From positions 1,426,001-1,490,000 of the forward strand of contig JAAXNY010000009.1 of NCBI GenBank assembly GCA_013420905.1: a stretch of 64,000 bases of DNA, written 5' to 3'. Positions 10,453-20,728 of the stretch are shown piece by piece. The stretch comes from Collybia mongolica (Eukaryota; Basidiomycota; Agaricomycetes; Agaricales; Clitocybaceae). Within the stretch, counting starts at the first letter, position 1. Each line of letters begins with the position of its first letter. The notes beneath the pieces were generated by a model. That model made no database searches. It saw nothing but the letters and a program-made list of their open reading frames with translations, and had not been told where the DNA came from. The position numbers and the translations under genes were made by a program.

Positions 10453-11668
10453 TGATAGGGCCCGAAATTGTTTGCACTTATAAAGTCGACAAGTAAGGCT
10501 ATTAGTATCATTTCTAATAACCAAGTAAATGGTAATAAAGGATTAGAGTCGAGCTCCAAGACGGCTAATCAGAGTGAACTAGTCTAATGGATAATACACT
10601 ATCAGTACAGAGGACTATGAGTATGGTCTATTATTAGTCCTATTCACCATGCCCGGTTACAACCTCGGTGTCTTAGTTCATAAGTAACCATTGTAGTATG
10701 ATATCATTAGTCTGGGGATCATCATTATTAGGAGAAGTAATTGTAAATTCGGGACTTGCACAACCCGATCCTAGTCAGGGGTACTTGGTGTTAACTACCA
10801 GAAGCGACGGGACCCCGTGAATAGCAACCGGGACAATCAGGAGGAGTAAATGACAGTGCCGCGCTGTTTTAAATAACAAAGCGCGCGGTCGGGACTTGAT
10901 AAGAGTTTAGCCAGCTCTTTCAATATTTGATAAGTAACCAGTAAACGGCATAATTGGCACGCATGGCGCGCGCGCCAAGTTGTAGAGGATGCATCAGCAT
11001 TGAATACAGATCCTTGGCACGCGGGAGCGCGGTTCCGTGTAAAATTTACAATTCCGTATGATATTTAGTTTGTACACTATAAATAGACTGTAGATGAGTA
11101 GCACTAAGGCAAGGAATCTTGCCCCCACTTTGCGCTACTATAGAGTATACAAATCACATTTGTTAAAACACTATTGCATGCCCGAATTAAGGATCAGATT
11201 GCTTCAACGTGTCTTGATTGGAATTGATTGAAGAACCACAGAATTAAAGAAACTTAGTTCACTTGGAACTTAGTACCGTATTGTCCGTTGGAATTACCAG
11301 GCACTTGGCCTTAGTGCACTTGGCACTGTATTGTTTGATAAGTCCCTTGGACTTATAGATCCGCTTGGGATCATTAATAATTGAACGTACACTTGGTACT
11401 CAGTCTATTGGATCGAGAGATATTATAAATATACCTAGCAGGTTTTTAAACCTGTGTTGAAGCTTTTGTCTAAATCAAACCCGTTGAGAGATCATTGGGA
11501 AGGGCTTTGGCTAGTACTATTCAAAGCTTAGTGCTTCTAAGCACTTGAACCCAAACTCAAAACAGGCGATTCCTACTGTTCGTGTGTTGATTGTTAGGTT
11601 CGGTGTGTGTGTGTAAGGGATTACATTTCATAGCATCAGCACACTTATAGCCCAGGAGCCCCCTTTCA
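10453..11668 (+). repeat. Gypsy 3' LTR, copy B (1,216 bases)
   Basis: Begins TGATAGGG and ends CCTTTCA. It is the inverted partner of 1495-2710 and has identical length. TATAAATA is at 11078-11085. From about 11225 to 11410 it carries a dense series of related words of the CACTTGG / CTTGGA type, spaced 15-40 bases apart, which look like a cis-regulatory array. A short TG repeat lies near 11604-11613. CpG sites are largely preserved, in contrast with the old copy at 21818. Confidence 0.92.
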
Positions 11669-12531
11669 ACGAGTTCTTTATCAACCCAGTTTTCGGGCAG
11701 AAAGGTGATTCATTCATTCATTCATTCATATTTCAACACCCCAGGAAAATATTTCCATAATGGGTTTTTTCTTCTCTTATGGCTTTTTACAGCATTTCTC
11801 CACAAATACAAAGTATTGTGACATAATTTGCATGTATTTGGGATGCTTACATAATGCCTTTGATGATGCCATCATAATTATGCATATCTAATATTTCAAA
11901 GCATCACGTTTCAAAATTTATTTTGTGATTTTCTCCATAACCAGTAAAGCTATTAACTTTGTTTTTATATGTTTGGAATGTACAAACATGGCTCTACAAT
12001 TTCCTTGTTGAGTGCATTTTTCCCACAGTCTATTTTGAGCAAAATATTAGAAATGTCCAGATTCAGCTACTTTTGAAGGTCTGTGTATTATACCAAAGAT
12101 GAACAAACATCTTGTGACAACAATGACCCTTACCAAACATGACCCTTGTGGGAAATTATCCTAAACATTGGAAAAATCAACAACTACTACTATATTTACC
12201 TGAAATACAAAGAGGATTGAATTCTCTATATATTGACATATTTCACATGATCTATTCCATCACATAAGCATACCAAATACATGACAACAATCTGAATGCT
12301 CATTTAGTGTCCATGATCCTGGGAAAAGTAAGTTCTGATGGTTTTTGTGCACAGGCATTGCTTGTTTGCTTGGTAACATTTTCCCAGGGTCACATGACCT
12401 CTATAAACTATCATCTACATTGTTTCTAGTCATTTACAACTTCCTGAATGTGGAATGGACTTATTTCTCCTAAGAAAAGAAATAAAGAATGAGTACCTGC
12501 CACACAGTGTGTTGGCCCACTCCACCCAAGT
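11669..12531. other. AT-rich non-coding stretch right of the gypsy element
   Basis: A tetranucleotide ATTC repeat lies at 11711-11727. The rest is AT-rich, CpG-poor sequence without a recognisable gene; it looks like decayed transposon DNA. Confidence 0.5.
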
Positions 12532-12585
12532 AGGTGTTTATGCCCACATGTAGCTGGGTCAAACCCACATGCAAAAAAAAAAAAA
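12532..12585 (+). repeat. SINE-like fragment with A-tail, copy 1
   Basis: A 42-base segment shared with 20649-20690 includes CTGGGTCAAACCCA, which resembles a tRNA T-arm / polymerase III B box (GGTTCGAATCC type) after C-to-T decay. It is followed at once by a run of A residues. The same segment plus a downstream A-run occurs in copy 2. This suggests a tRNA-derived retroposon 3' half. The A box was not secure. Confidence 0.4.
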
Positions 12586-14233
12586 TAAGGCCCCATTGGG
12601 TGTTGGGCATTATTGACACCCAATCAGTGTTACTAACACCACTTTTGGACTATGACAAAGCTGATGGCTGACTAAGCATTCCAAAAGTGTCCCAATAGCA
12701 GTAAATCCAGCTTTTCTCCCTCATTATTAGTGCTTTTTGTTTGTAATAAATTGTCTCATTGCATGATGCATTTGATAGAATAGCTCATTGGCCTATCTAG
12801 CCATTGAAATTTGTACTCTCACAATCACATGACCACATGGTCTGTGTAATACTACCTCCAATGGTCTATGTGCACTTCTAGATACATATAAGTAGCTGTA
12901 ATACACTCTATAATACTATTGTTTTATATGTTCTTCTCTCACTACTAGCAAAGCTACTAAGAGCTCAGGTAAGACAGACTACAGTAGATACACATGTAAT
13001 ATGTAGGACAGTCCACTGGATGCATGTCTAATCAATACTAGCATACAATTACTAGCAGAAGGCCTGTGAACCAGAAATAAGCAAGGATTACCTAGTGGCA
13101 ACTAGCTCTGGGCCAAAATTAGAGCCTACTAGATTCAGGAGGCTGGAAGGCAGGCCTATGAGGTTAAATATGCATTTTACATATACCAGAGAGGCAGCAT
13201 TATTCTTGCAACTATGTAACAGTTACATATACTCCAACTAAATATTTGTTCTGTAAGCATTGTGTAGATCTGGAAGATGCTACTTTTAGTCTGGGAGAAA
13301 AGGTGAATAATATGTGCTGAGATATAGAACAGAGATGATTTAAACATTGGGAATTGGAGTTATACAGAGGTGCAACTAGATTTAAGAATCAATGCAATGA
13401 TATCCTCTCAGAAATTGACAGGGGTATTATGTGTGCTGGAGGTACTGAAAGAAATGATTTATAGTGTATAGAAATACAGATATGATCTACATACATACAT
13501 AATACTGGCTGCCACTTTATGAGGAGGCCTGTAGAAGATCTAACTCAACTGATTAAAAGGGAGAAAAAATAAATCATTTCACAGTAATTGAACCTATGAC
13601 CTCAGAAGATGAGTTACATAATCAGGCAAAAAAACAAACTCCATAACCATTACACCATGAAGATATATAAAGATATCTTTTTAGTGAAGCTCATATTATT
13701 ATTATGTATTAGATTAATTTTTTCCCCACCTCCAGACATGAGATGCCTGAAGCATATCTGTTATCATCCCAGCACATAGCTCCCTCTCCAGATACAGGAG
13801 TATCTGTTGGGATTGATCATCCATAGGTTTATTATTAGTGCAAGATATGGCATGTACAAGTATATAAGCACCAAAGGTACATATGAGGCAAAATTTTGAT
13901 ATCTCTCTTACCATCATCACATACAAGATCCCCCTCTTTATCTCTATAATATCAGCCCATAGTGCATCAATCATTGACTGCTCAATATTGATGTGTAGTC
14001 TTGTCCCCATAAGCAGCTGGTGCAGTAAATACTTGCCAAGGTGAAGTTCTTGGACCAGCGGACAAGTATTGACATCAACATCAGGGGCATAAGTCAGAAA
14101 AAAATACCAGTTTAGTGCCCTTGTCAATGATACCTGCAATTGCAATAGCTGAACAAAATCTTACATTTACTTAGCTATTGTACTGGGAAAGTATTTTTGT
14201 TATAATCACCAAGGTATTTCTTGATGTCCAAAT
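12586..14233. other. AT-rich stretch, no confident gene
   Basis: A 143-codon minus-strand frame (14145-13714) with a hydrophobic middle is present, but no family was recognised and it has no conserved motif. The remainder has scattered stops in all frames and low CpG content, consistent with old repeat debris. Confidence 0.45.
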
Positions 14234-14405
14234 TGTTAGAATGAGAAAGACCAAAGAAGAGAGAAGTTCCAGAAGTGTCCAGATGAAGCACCAGAATGAC
14301 CACAACAGTTGTATTGGCAACAGTAAAGCTAAGTCTAGTCTAGGTGGCTTGGTGATGTGGCATTGAGCATGTGAGACAAGAAGTCACATGATTCTAAATC
14401 TAATA
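14234..14405 (-). repeat. 3' LTR of the gag-only element (172 bases)
   Basis: This is the direct repeat of 17186-17357, differing at a handful of mostly C/T and G/A positions. The purine-rich AGGTGGGAG (minus strand) directly precedes it and may be the polypurine tract. Confidence 0.85.
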
Positions 14406-14520
14406 CTCCCACCTGATGAACGTGCACCTAACTAAAGAAGCTAAAACCTAATCAAAGAACTCCCACCTAATCTGAAAGGCTCCCACCCAATCCTAAAGGC
14501 TCCTACCCAATCAAAATCTC

Positions 14521-15279
14521 CTAAAAATATAGAGGTCCAATGGAGTCATATTGATCTGGTGAAGTACTGCAAGAGGAGTGAGGTGAATGAGATGAGGGAT
14601 AACCATGTTCAAAATGGGTGGCATGATGAGCAGAGTGATGAGGTGGTGATTGAGAGTGTTGGTGAGGTGATGGAGAGTGATGATCCATAATCCAGTCCTT
14701 GACATGCTGAGGCATGTTATACATGCAACGGGCTGCTGTATGACCTGATTTTCCACAGCAATGGCAGCCATTACCAGTAGTATCACACCAATGGAAACTT
14801 TTTTCATCAACCAGCCCTTTCCCATGACCTTTTGCAGGTTTGTGTGATGAGTGAGGATGCCCCTGAGCTGCCAGAGCAACATCTTCTTCCTCAATCTTGA
14901 CTGTGGCATGGCTAGCAATAGTAGTTGAGATGAGAGAAGCCTTGATAGCTTCAAGGGTTGGTTCTGTTGGTTGGATAATGAGGGTGGTGCAAACAGTGTC
15001 AAAGGAAGAATGGAGGTTCATAAGAAGAACATCCTTGAACTCCTGCTCCTCAATTTTGCATCCAAGGGCCTCCATCTTGCTTCCAGCTTCTTCAAGGTCT
15101 TTGATGTAGAAGGAAATGTGGCAGGAAGGATCATGAGTAATTCCATAAAACTCCTTTCTGGTGGCTAAGTGGTTTGCCATAGTAGAAGATTGGAAATGGG
15201 CCTTGAGGATTTTCCATGCCTCCCTTGCTGACCTCTGCCCCCTGATTAATTTCCTGCAGTCTCCATCAACCTTACTGTA
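14521..15279 (-). CDS. Copia-type Gag, C-terminal part (split by the Tc1/mariner insertion)
   Basis: Continues the frame of 17099-16890. Just before its first internal ATG (15180) it reads SKVDGDCRKLIRGQRSAREA, then AWKILKAHFQ, the typical W-x-x-L-x-x-x-F region of copia Gag (UBN2-like). A CCHC zinc knuckle follows: CHCCGKSGHTAARC. The tail is rich in His, Ser and Pro and ends at the stop at 14521. With the transposon and one TA removed the two parts make about 322 codons with no frame break. Full copia Gag-Pol is far longer, and no protease, integrase or RT follows. Confidence 0.82.
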   Translation of the reverse strand, partial: YSKVDGDCRKLIRGQRSAREAWKILKAHFQSSTMANHLATRKEFYGITHDPSCHISFYIKDLEEAGSKMEALGCKIEEQEFKDVLLMNLHSSFDTVCTTLIIQPTEPTLEAIKASLISTTIASHATVKIEEEDVALAAQGHPHSSHKPAKGHGKGLVDEKSFHWCDTTGNGCHCCGKSGHTAARCMYNMPQHVKDWIMDHHSPSPHQHSQSPPHHSAHHATHFEHGYPSSHSPHSSCSTSPDQYDSIGPLYF

Positions 15280-15281
15280 TA

Positions 15282-16889
15282 CAGTGGCTCAAAAAACTGC
15301 CCCAATGTTTGTACATTTTTGAAAGATCAATATGGTATGAAGTGCTGACATAAGCAGGGGACCTGGGGTAATTATGTAAGATACTATGACATCGTGGCTT
15401 TCCAATGGACCCTGGATCATGTGATTTGGATCAAAACCCATTAAGCTATAGGCCAAACAAAATGATTACTCATTGGGGCAGTTTTTTGACCCTCTATTAA
15501 TTTTCTATCTAATACTTTGTATGACCACCTTTTGCCTTTATAACTGCTTGTATCCGCCTGGGCATACTTTCTATCAGGTTTTGGCATACCTCTGGTGGAA
15601 TTTCACCCCACTCTTCAGCCAATCTATCCCACAACTCATGTACTCCTTTGGGTGGTGTCGGATATTCTTTAAGACGGCGCTTGAGATGTTCCCAAAGGTG
15701 TTCTATTGGATTCATGTCAGGGGATTGGGCAGGCCAGCCAAGGACTTGAATGTTGTTGTCTTCAAACCACTGTGTGGCCAGTCCAGATGTGTGTTTGGGG
15801 TCGTTATCTTGCTGAAAGTAGCGCTTGCCATCCACCATTTCCAACTTCTCAAAACTTTCCTGAACTCCACTCTCCAAAATTTCACAGTATTGAACCTTGT
15901 CCATGTTCCCCTGCACCTCTATGAGCTTTCCCACTCCATTCCACCCCATACAACCCCATACCATGAGGTTTCCTCCTCCTCCATGTTTGACAGTAGGTGA
16001 TGTTGTTCTATCGGATGGTGGTTCTCCCCTTTGTTTCCAGACATAAACCTTTCCATCTGACCCAATCCTATTGATTTTGGTCTCATCTGTCCATAGAACC
16101 CTTTTCCAGTCCTCCACAGTCCAGCTTTCATGATATTTTGCAAACTGGAGACGCCGGATGCGATGGGCTCGTTTGAGAAGAGGAGCTTTCCTCTTTGTAG
16201 CAGCATAAAATTGATTTTCCTTGAGTGCATTTCTGACTGTCTGGGGTGTGACAGGATTGGGGATGATGCCATTGATGAATTGGGTAGCCTGAACTGCATT
16301 ATCAAGCTTCCCTGACTTGATTTGACGAATAATTGACTGTTTGTCACGAACAGACAGCTTGGAGGGGCAGCCACCAAGGTTGTTTTCTTTGTTTCCATCC
16401 ACATCTTTGCTGATCCTACTGATGGTACCCTTCCCTAGACCAGTTTTCTCCTTGATTTGACGCTGAGAATAGCCCTCATTGAGGAGAGAAACAACAGTAT
16501 TGTGCTGAGCAGTAGAAATGGCTTTCATGATGGTGGTAAGAGGTCAAGAAGATGATTGAACCAATTCCAACATGTCAAATTGATACAAATAAAGTCACAT
16601 GACATTGTTTATTCTTCCCACAGTCCATAATGTTCTTGCATTGGATCATAAATGCCAGAATAATGGAAAATAAGATAAGGGTCAAAAAACTGCCCCAATA
16701 AGTAACCATTTTGTTTGGCTTATAGCTTAATGGATATTGATCCAAATCACATGATCCAGGGTCCATTGGAAAGCCACGATGTCATAGTATCTTACATAAT
16801 TACCCCAGGTCCCCTGCTTATGTCAGCACTTCATACCATATTGATCTTTCAAAAATGTACAAACATTGGGGCAGTTTTTTGAGCCACTG
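15282..16889 (-). mobile_element. Tc1/mariner transposon, apparently complete, 212-base inverted repeats
   Basis: Flanked by TA duplications at 15280-15281 and 16890-16891. Terminal inverted repeats of about 212 bases (15282-15493 and 16678-16889) are almost identical. Each repeat begins with CAGTGGCTCAAAAAACTGCC and ends with the inverted word GGGGCAGTTTTTTGACC, so each arm has two opposed copies of a probable transposase-binding site. The encoded transposase is full length with all catalytic residues, so the element may be young or recently active. Confidence 0.93.
15509..16528 (-). CDS. Tc1/mariner DD34E transposase
   Basis: A single uninterrupted 339-codon frame. The N-terminus has two helix-turn-helix parts (residues about 5-60 with GYSQRQIKEKTGLGKGTISR, and 60-110). 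The catalytic core has D148 (VLWTDETK), D241 (FQQDNDPKHT) and E276 (SPDMNPIEHLWEHL), with exactly 34 residues between the last two, the Tc1 signature. It also has the glycine-rich loop KHGGGGNLMVWGCM. Length fits the family (about 340). The ATG at 16528 lies just inside the right inverted repeat, and no intron is needed. The enzyme would cut and paste the element at TA sites. Confidence 0.96.
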   Translation of the reverse strand: MKAISTAQHNTVVSLLNEGYSQRQIKEKTGLGKGTISRISKDVDGNKENNLGGCPSKLSVRDKQSIIRQIKSGKLDNAVQATQFINGIIPNPVTPQTVRNALKENQFYAATKRKAPLLKRAHRIRRLQFAKYHESWTVEDWKRVLWTDETKINRIGSDGKVYVWKQRGEPPSDRTTSPTVKHGGGGNLMVWGCMGWNGVGKLIEVQGNMDKVQYCEILESGVQESFEKLEMVDGKRYFQQDNDPKHTSGLATQWFEDNNIQVLGWPAQSPDMNPIEHLWEHLKRRLKEYPTPPKGVHELWDRLAEEWGEIPPEVCQNLIESMPRRIQAVIKAKGGHTKY

Positions 16890-17099
16890 TATGTGACCCA
16901 TCAGCATCTTATCCATGATTGTCCAATCACCCAGAAGCTTTGAATCAGTTGGCTTTTCACCACCTGAAATCCCCTCTATCCCAGCAGCTAAAAAGAACAT
17001 CTCCATGTCCTCTGACCAAGTGACCCAGTTTGATCCAGTGAGATTGCTGATGCCAGAGAGGATGTGCAAAGAAGATTGTTGGATGTAAGAAGGAGCCAT
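16890..17099 (-). CDS. Copia-type Gag, N-terminal part
   Basis: Starts MAPSYIQQSSLHILSGISNL at 17099 and contains LTGSNWVTWSEDMEMFF, the classic 'L.G.NW..W...M...L' start of copia Gag (DUF4219/UBN2 region). The frame runs into the Tc1/mariner inverted repeat at 16889. If one copy of the TA duplication is counted, the codons on the two sides join as GHI-YSKVDG without loss, so the frame was intact when the transposon landed. Confidence 0.82.
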
Positions 17100-17185
17100 G
17101 GTGGAAAGAGAATCAGATAGTAGCAGTTGTTGATGTGTTGTTGGTGATTTAAAAATAAAAATAAATGAAGCTGGGGCCTATAACC

Positions 17186-17357
17186 TGTTAGAATGAGAAA
17201 TACCAAAGAAGAGAGAAGTTCCAGAAGTGTCCAGATGAAGCACCAGAATGACCATAACAGTTGTATTGGCAACAGTAAAGCTAAGTCTAGTTTAGGTGGC
17301 TCGGTGATGTGGCATTGAGCACACGAGACAAGAAGTCATGTGATTCTAAATCTAACG
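17186..17357 (-). repeat. 5' LTR of the gag-only element (172 bases)
   Basis: Partner of 14234-14405. On the minus strand it precedes a roughly 90-base leader and the gag ATG at 17099. The flanking CAAAT at 17358-17362 is the target duplication. Confidence 0.85.
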
Positions 17358-17362
17358 CAAAT

Positions 17363-18443
17363 CAATGTGCCAAAATTGTTGTTATAAGGTAATTATCAGG
17401 AATGTAATGAGATGTTTAATAAAACTAGAACAATGGTCTTTTATTCCATAAGTCAGCAGAGACATCTTGCCCTTTTTGAGACTTTGTGTAGTGAGTTTGT
17501 TGTAACTCTTTCAAATGATCTTGGTGAGACAGTCCAGTAGCTGACTATTTTGAGCATGGTATTGCATGTATACCAAAGGGATGTGCTGCAAGGCCTTCTG
17601 ATGCATATACTGTGAATATGTGGCAAATAAAATTTCTGCAATATATGTAAATACTTGTTTTTGCATCTCATAATTATATCCAGGATAGTTTACCTTGGAA
17701 TTAGCATTCCATCATTTGCTAAAAAAGTACCCAACCTCATTCCTCTAACCTGGATCTGTAGCAACCCCCCAAGAATTGCATGTGTTGCAGCTTCTGCTGA
17801 TTGCACTTTCTTGACAACAGTACATTGAGCTTTTTATTCAGTTCCATCAATCTTTTTAATTAATGAGTATCATGACTAAATAAATGTAATGATACACACA
17901 ATAGACCATGATCTAATCATGACAGGTTTAAAATTCAGCTTCCAAACAGATGAATTGTTCATGGACAATGAGTTACTCCTTACCATATTGGTACAAAGCA
18001 GGTCCCAGGACTGCATCATCTGGATCTGAATAAAATTGAGAAATATTTAGCATAGGTCAGTATGTCTGTAAACAGTACTAACAGACCTTCTCCCCATATG
18101 TATTCTTACCTGGTGGGTTGTTTGCACATTTTAGAAGCTAGTAGTCATTGGAAAGGGCATGGATTGAGCACAAGGTAGGTGCAATAAAATGAGCACAAGC
18201 TAAATTCAATTAAAATCCATATAATATTTGCTATGTCAGGCTCACAATATAACTTTTGCCATGTCAAGCCTATAAGGTGTTTCATATTCTCATATAGAGT
18301 TGTAGATAATAATGGATAAGATTATATAAATAGGTTGGCTAATTTTGATCTGACAAAATATGTGCAAAATTTTATCCATGGACTTCCTGCCAACCTTACC
18401 CAAAACAACTGATTGGGGATAACAACAAACTTATGGTCACTGA
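17363..18443. other. AT-rich stretch without recognisable genes
   Basis: Frames are short and broken on both strands. No repeat partner within the window was noticed for this segment. CpG is scarce, as expected for methylated, decayed repeat DNA. Confidence 0.45.
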
Positions 18444-19528
18444 CAAGAGGTGTCAGATCTTCTGATCCTGGATATTCAACCTGAATCCCAATTTCAATGT
18501 CAGTAATATCTGAAGAATGGCAGGACAGCAAGCCATCAACCAGATCAAACCCAGCTAGCTTTGGTATGAGCCTGGCAACCCTCACTGTTAGCAGAAAGTG
18601 TATTTCAGTTGTGTCTGAAATGCATATAAAATTCCATAAGCACTTATATTGGATGTAGGCCATAGAACACAAGAAAGATATTTAGTATAATGAATACAAG
18701 AAATAATAGGCATTATAGTGTATAGCATGATACACTTATAAGACAGTATCAACTCAAAGAAACATCTAAGCTATCCTTGTGAGGAACAGTAGAAGATGAA
18801 TGCTGCAAAAGGTCAGGTATCAAGAAAGGAAGCATCTATAAGGGAAATGCACAATTCCACATGCACTATTGCAACTCCCAACATCGGCACTTGCATACCC
18901 CACTCATTGTATTGCCATCAGATTACAATGGCTTGCTTGTAGATAATGTACTTTATGACCCTGAGCCATGTGGCAACAATGGGACTTCATAGCTATTGTC
19001 TAGAATAGGTATATTGGACCAAGACCCCTGGCAGAGGATCCTTAGAGTAGACTCTTTGGATTCCTCTGCTAGATAAGTAGATAGCCTATGACTTGACTTC
19101 TTAATATAACTATGGATTCCTCTGCTAGATCTCATTCTGGCTGATCTTGGGTTAGCATAATACAATGTAGGGTTGCCCTTACAGCATCCTTTTTGAGTGG
19201 TACAGCAGAAGGTACAGAGGGAGTATAAATAATAGATGTGGGCCAAGGTAAACCACACACAGTCTATATACAGACCATTGTAGGAATGATATCTTGGGGT
19301 AGGCATGTTAATAAGCTTAGAATTATGAAAAATGCATCCAATGTTGTTGAGGTAATATCAAAGTTGTATGTATGATGTAAAAACTTTGCTTAGTCAGTTG
19401 AGATATAACCATCTGATGCTATTTGCCAATGCAACCAACAACAATATGTATTTGTATTTGGAGGGGTGGGGGGGGGAGGCAGGGGCTTTGGCTATGATGT
19501 CCAAGATTGGAAGATCTGACACCTCTTT
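18444..19528. mobile_element. hAT-like non-autonomous element, copy 1
   Basis: Terminal inverted repeats start CAAGAGGTGTCAGATC on the left; the right end reads GATCTGACACCTCTTT. They extend about 30 bases. Flanks GTCACTGA (18436-18443) and GTCACCAA (19529-19536) look like an 8-base duplication with two transitions. The body matches 58930-59655 in the same order, with about 350 extra bases in the middle (roughly 18835-19187) that copy 2 lacks. No transposase frame was seen. The 8-base duplication points to the hAT superfamily. Confidence 0.72.
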
Positions 19529-19536
19529 GTCACCAA

Positions 19537-20648
19537 TTCTGTATCTGCCTTTGATTGACACACACCACTTGCCTGGGATCCCTTCAAACTCAATGTTCAG
19601 AGGTGTCTCAAACATACTCCAACTTCTAGTCCACTACACCTCTTTTCTTCTACTAAACTGGAACCTGGAACACCAGACTTCAACCTGCAACAGAAACCAT
19701 TCAGTAGAGTGGTGTGGAAATGGAAAAGGCATACACTAGTGAGGACTTGTAAGTTAGAACCAAATTCAATGCCATTGACACTTCTTGATCTTTTACCACC
19801 ACCATCCGACCATGGGAACTTGTCCCTCCTGCACTAGGTCATCCCTAAACTACCTAACACCTCACCCCTAATCGAGATTGCCTTTCATCAGACCACTCTT
19901 TCAGCCTGGGCCACTATCCTTTTACACCATATCCAAATTTTTAACTTATCAGAGCTGATCCTGACTATCTGCAGGGTCATCTCATCTTGCCTGTACTGGG
20001 GGCTTCACTAATCTGTTCACATCCACCTTATCAACTACCAGGCCACATGAGGACACCACAACTCTTGTACTCTGCTTTGCACAGATCCTTAGGGAGCATC
20101 ACCGCCAACATTTTCGATGATTTTTTTGTACTTGCTTAACCACTACACCCAAATACAAAAGGAGGAAGGGGTCTGGCCCCCGATCAGCTACTGTCCCTGC
20201 ACAGAGCACACCTCTTGGGGAGAATACCAGTTTATCATCCAATGGTGGGATTTGGCAGCCTCATTTTGGAGGGGAGTCATTGTTTTGGGAGAGCAGTGTG
20301 GAACAGGGGGGAAAGTAATAGGGGGATTCAGGAGAGGGGGAGCAGGTTTGAGGTATGGGTCATTCATTTAGATTGGACATTTATCTTCAACACTGGGGGG
20401 AAGTAATGGGTTTCCAGGGCAACCTGAAAATACCAGGAGGGGAGTGGAACGGGGTACCAATGTGAAGGGAGGGGACCATGCCCCAACAAGCGAAGGCAAA
20501 CCTTTAAGGCATCAGGAGGTTCAGACATGGTACAATACAATACTGTTGGACTGCAGGTATCCTCAGTCTAGACCCGTAATATGACCTGGAGAGCAACTTA
20601 GTGTACAGCTCCACCCTGATGGCCCATTACAGATTACTTAGTGGTAAT
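19537..20648. other. Decayed, unidentified sequence with G-rich patches
   Basis: G-rich patches around 20270-20400 (for example GGGGGGAAAGTAATAGGGGG) resemble the polypurine and untranslated 3' parts of degraded retroelements, but no Gag or Pol motif could be read. The longest frame (20117-20371, plus) is not recognisable. Confidence 0.35.
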
Positions 20649-20728
20649 AGGTGTTTATGCCCACATGTAGCTGGGTCAAACCCACATGCACTTAATATTA
20701 TTATATGACCAAAAAAAAAAAAAAAAAA
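20649..20728 (+). repeat. SINE-like fragment with A-tail, copy 2
   Basis: Shares the 42-base B-box-containing segment with 12532-12573. Then come about 20 unrelated bases and an 18-base A-run. The two copies differ at their 5' sides, so only the 3' half of the repeat is defined. Confidence 0.4.

Larger units (their letters stand above)
2711..11668 (+). mobile_element. Ty3/gypsy retrotransposon copy 2, 5'-truncated by copy 1
   Basis: This copy holds the plus-strand pol (from the middle of the RT fingers), a 4.6-kb region with two antisense spliced genes, and a 3' LTR at 10453-11668. Its 5' LTR, gag, protease and N-terminal RT are missing here and are expected to the left of copy 1 if the nesting model is right. 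A short purine-rich tract (GGGGGAGA, 10445-10452) directly precedes the 3' LTR and could be the polypurine tract. Confidence 0.82.
14234..17357 (-). mobile_element. Gag-only (TR-GAG-like) LTR retroelement, interrupted by Tc1/mariner
   Basis: Two 172-base direct repeats (14234-14405 and 17186-17357) enclose a single minus-strand gag frame and nothing resembling pol. Both LTRs start TGTTAGAATG on the plus strand; the other ends (TAATA and TAACG) are degraded forms of TAACA. The element is flanked by a 5-base duplication, CAAAT at 14229-14233 and 17358-17362. Without the 1,610 bases of Tc1/mariner insertion plus duplicated TA it would be about 1.5 kb. Gag-only elements of this layout are known in plants as TR-GAGs and depend on Pol from elsewhere. 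Confidence 0.82.

Noticed and set aside
13714..14145. 143-codon minus-strand frame
   Set aside because: No family recognised, AT-rich flanks, no start context or splice pattern; probably chance.
15473..16000. 175-codon plus-strand frame
   Set aside because: It is the antisense shadow of the Tc1/mariner transposase.
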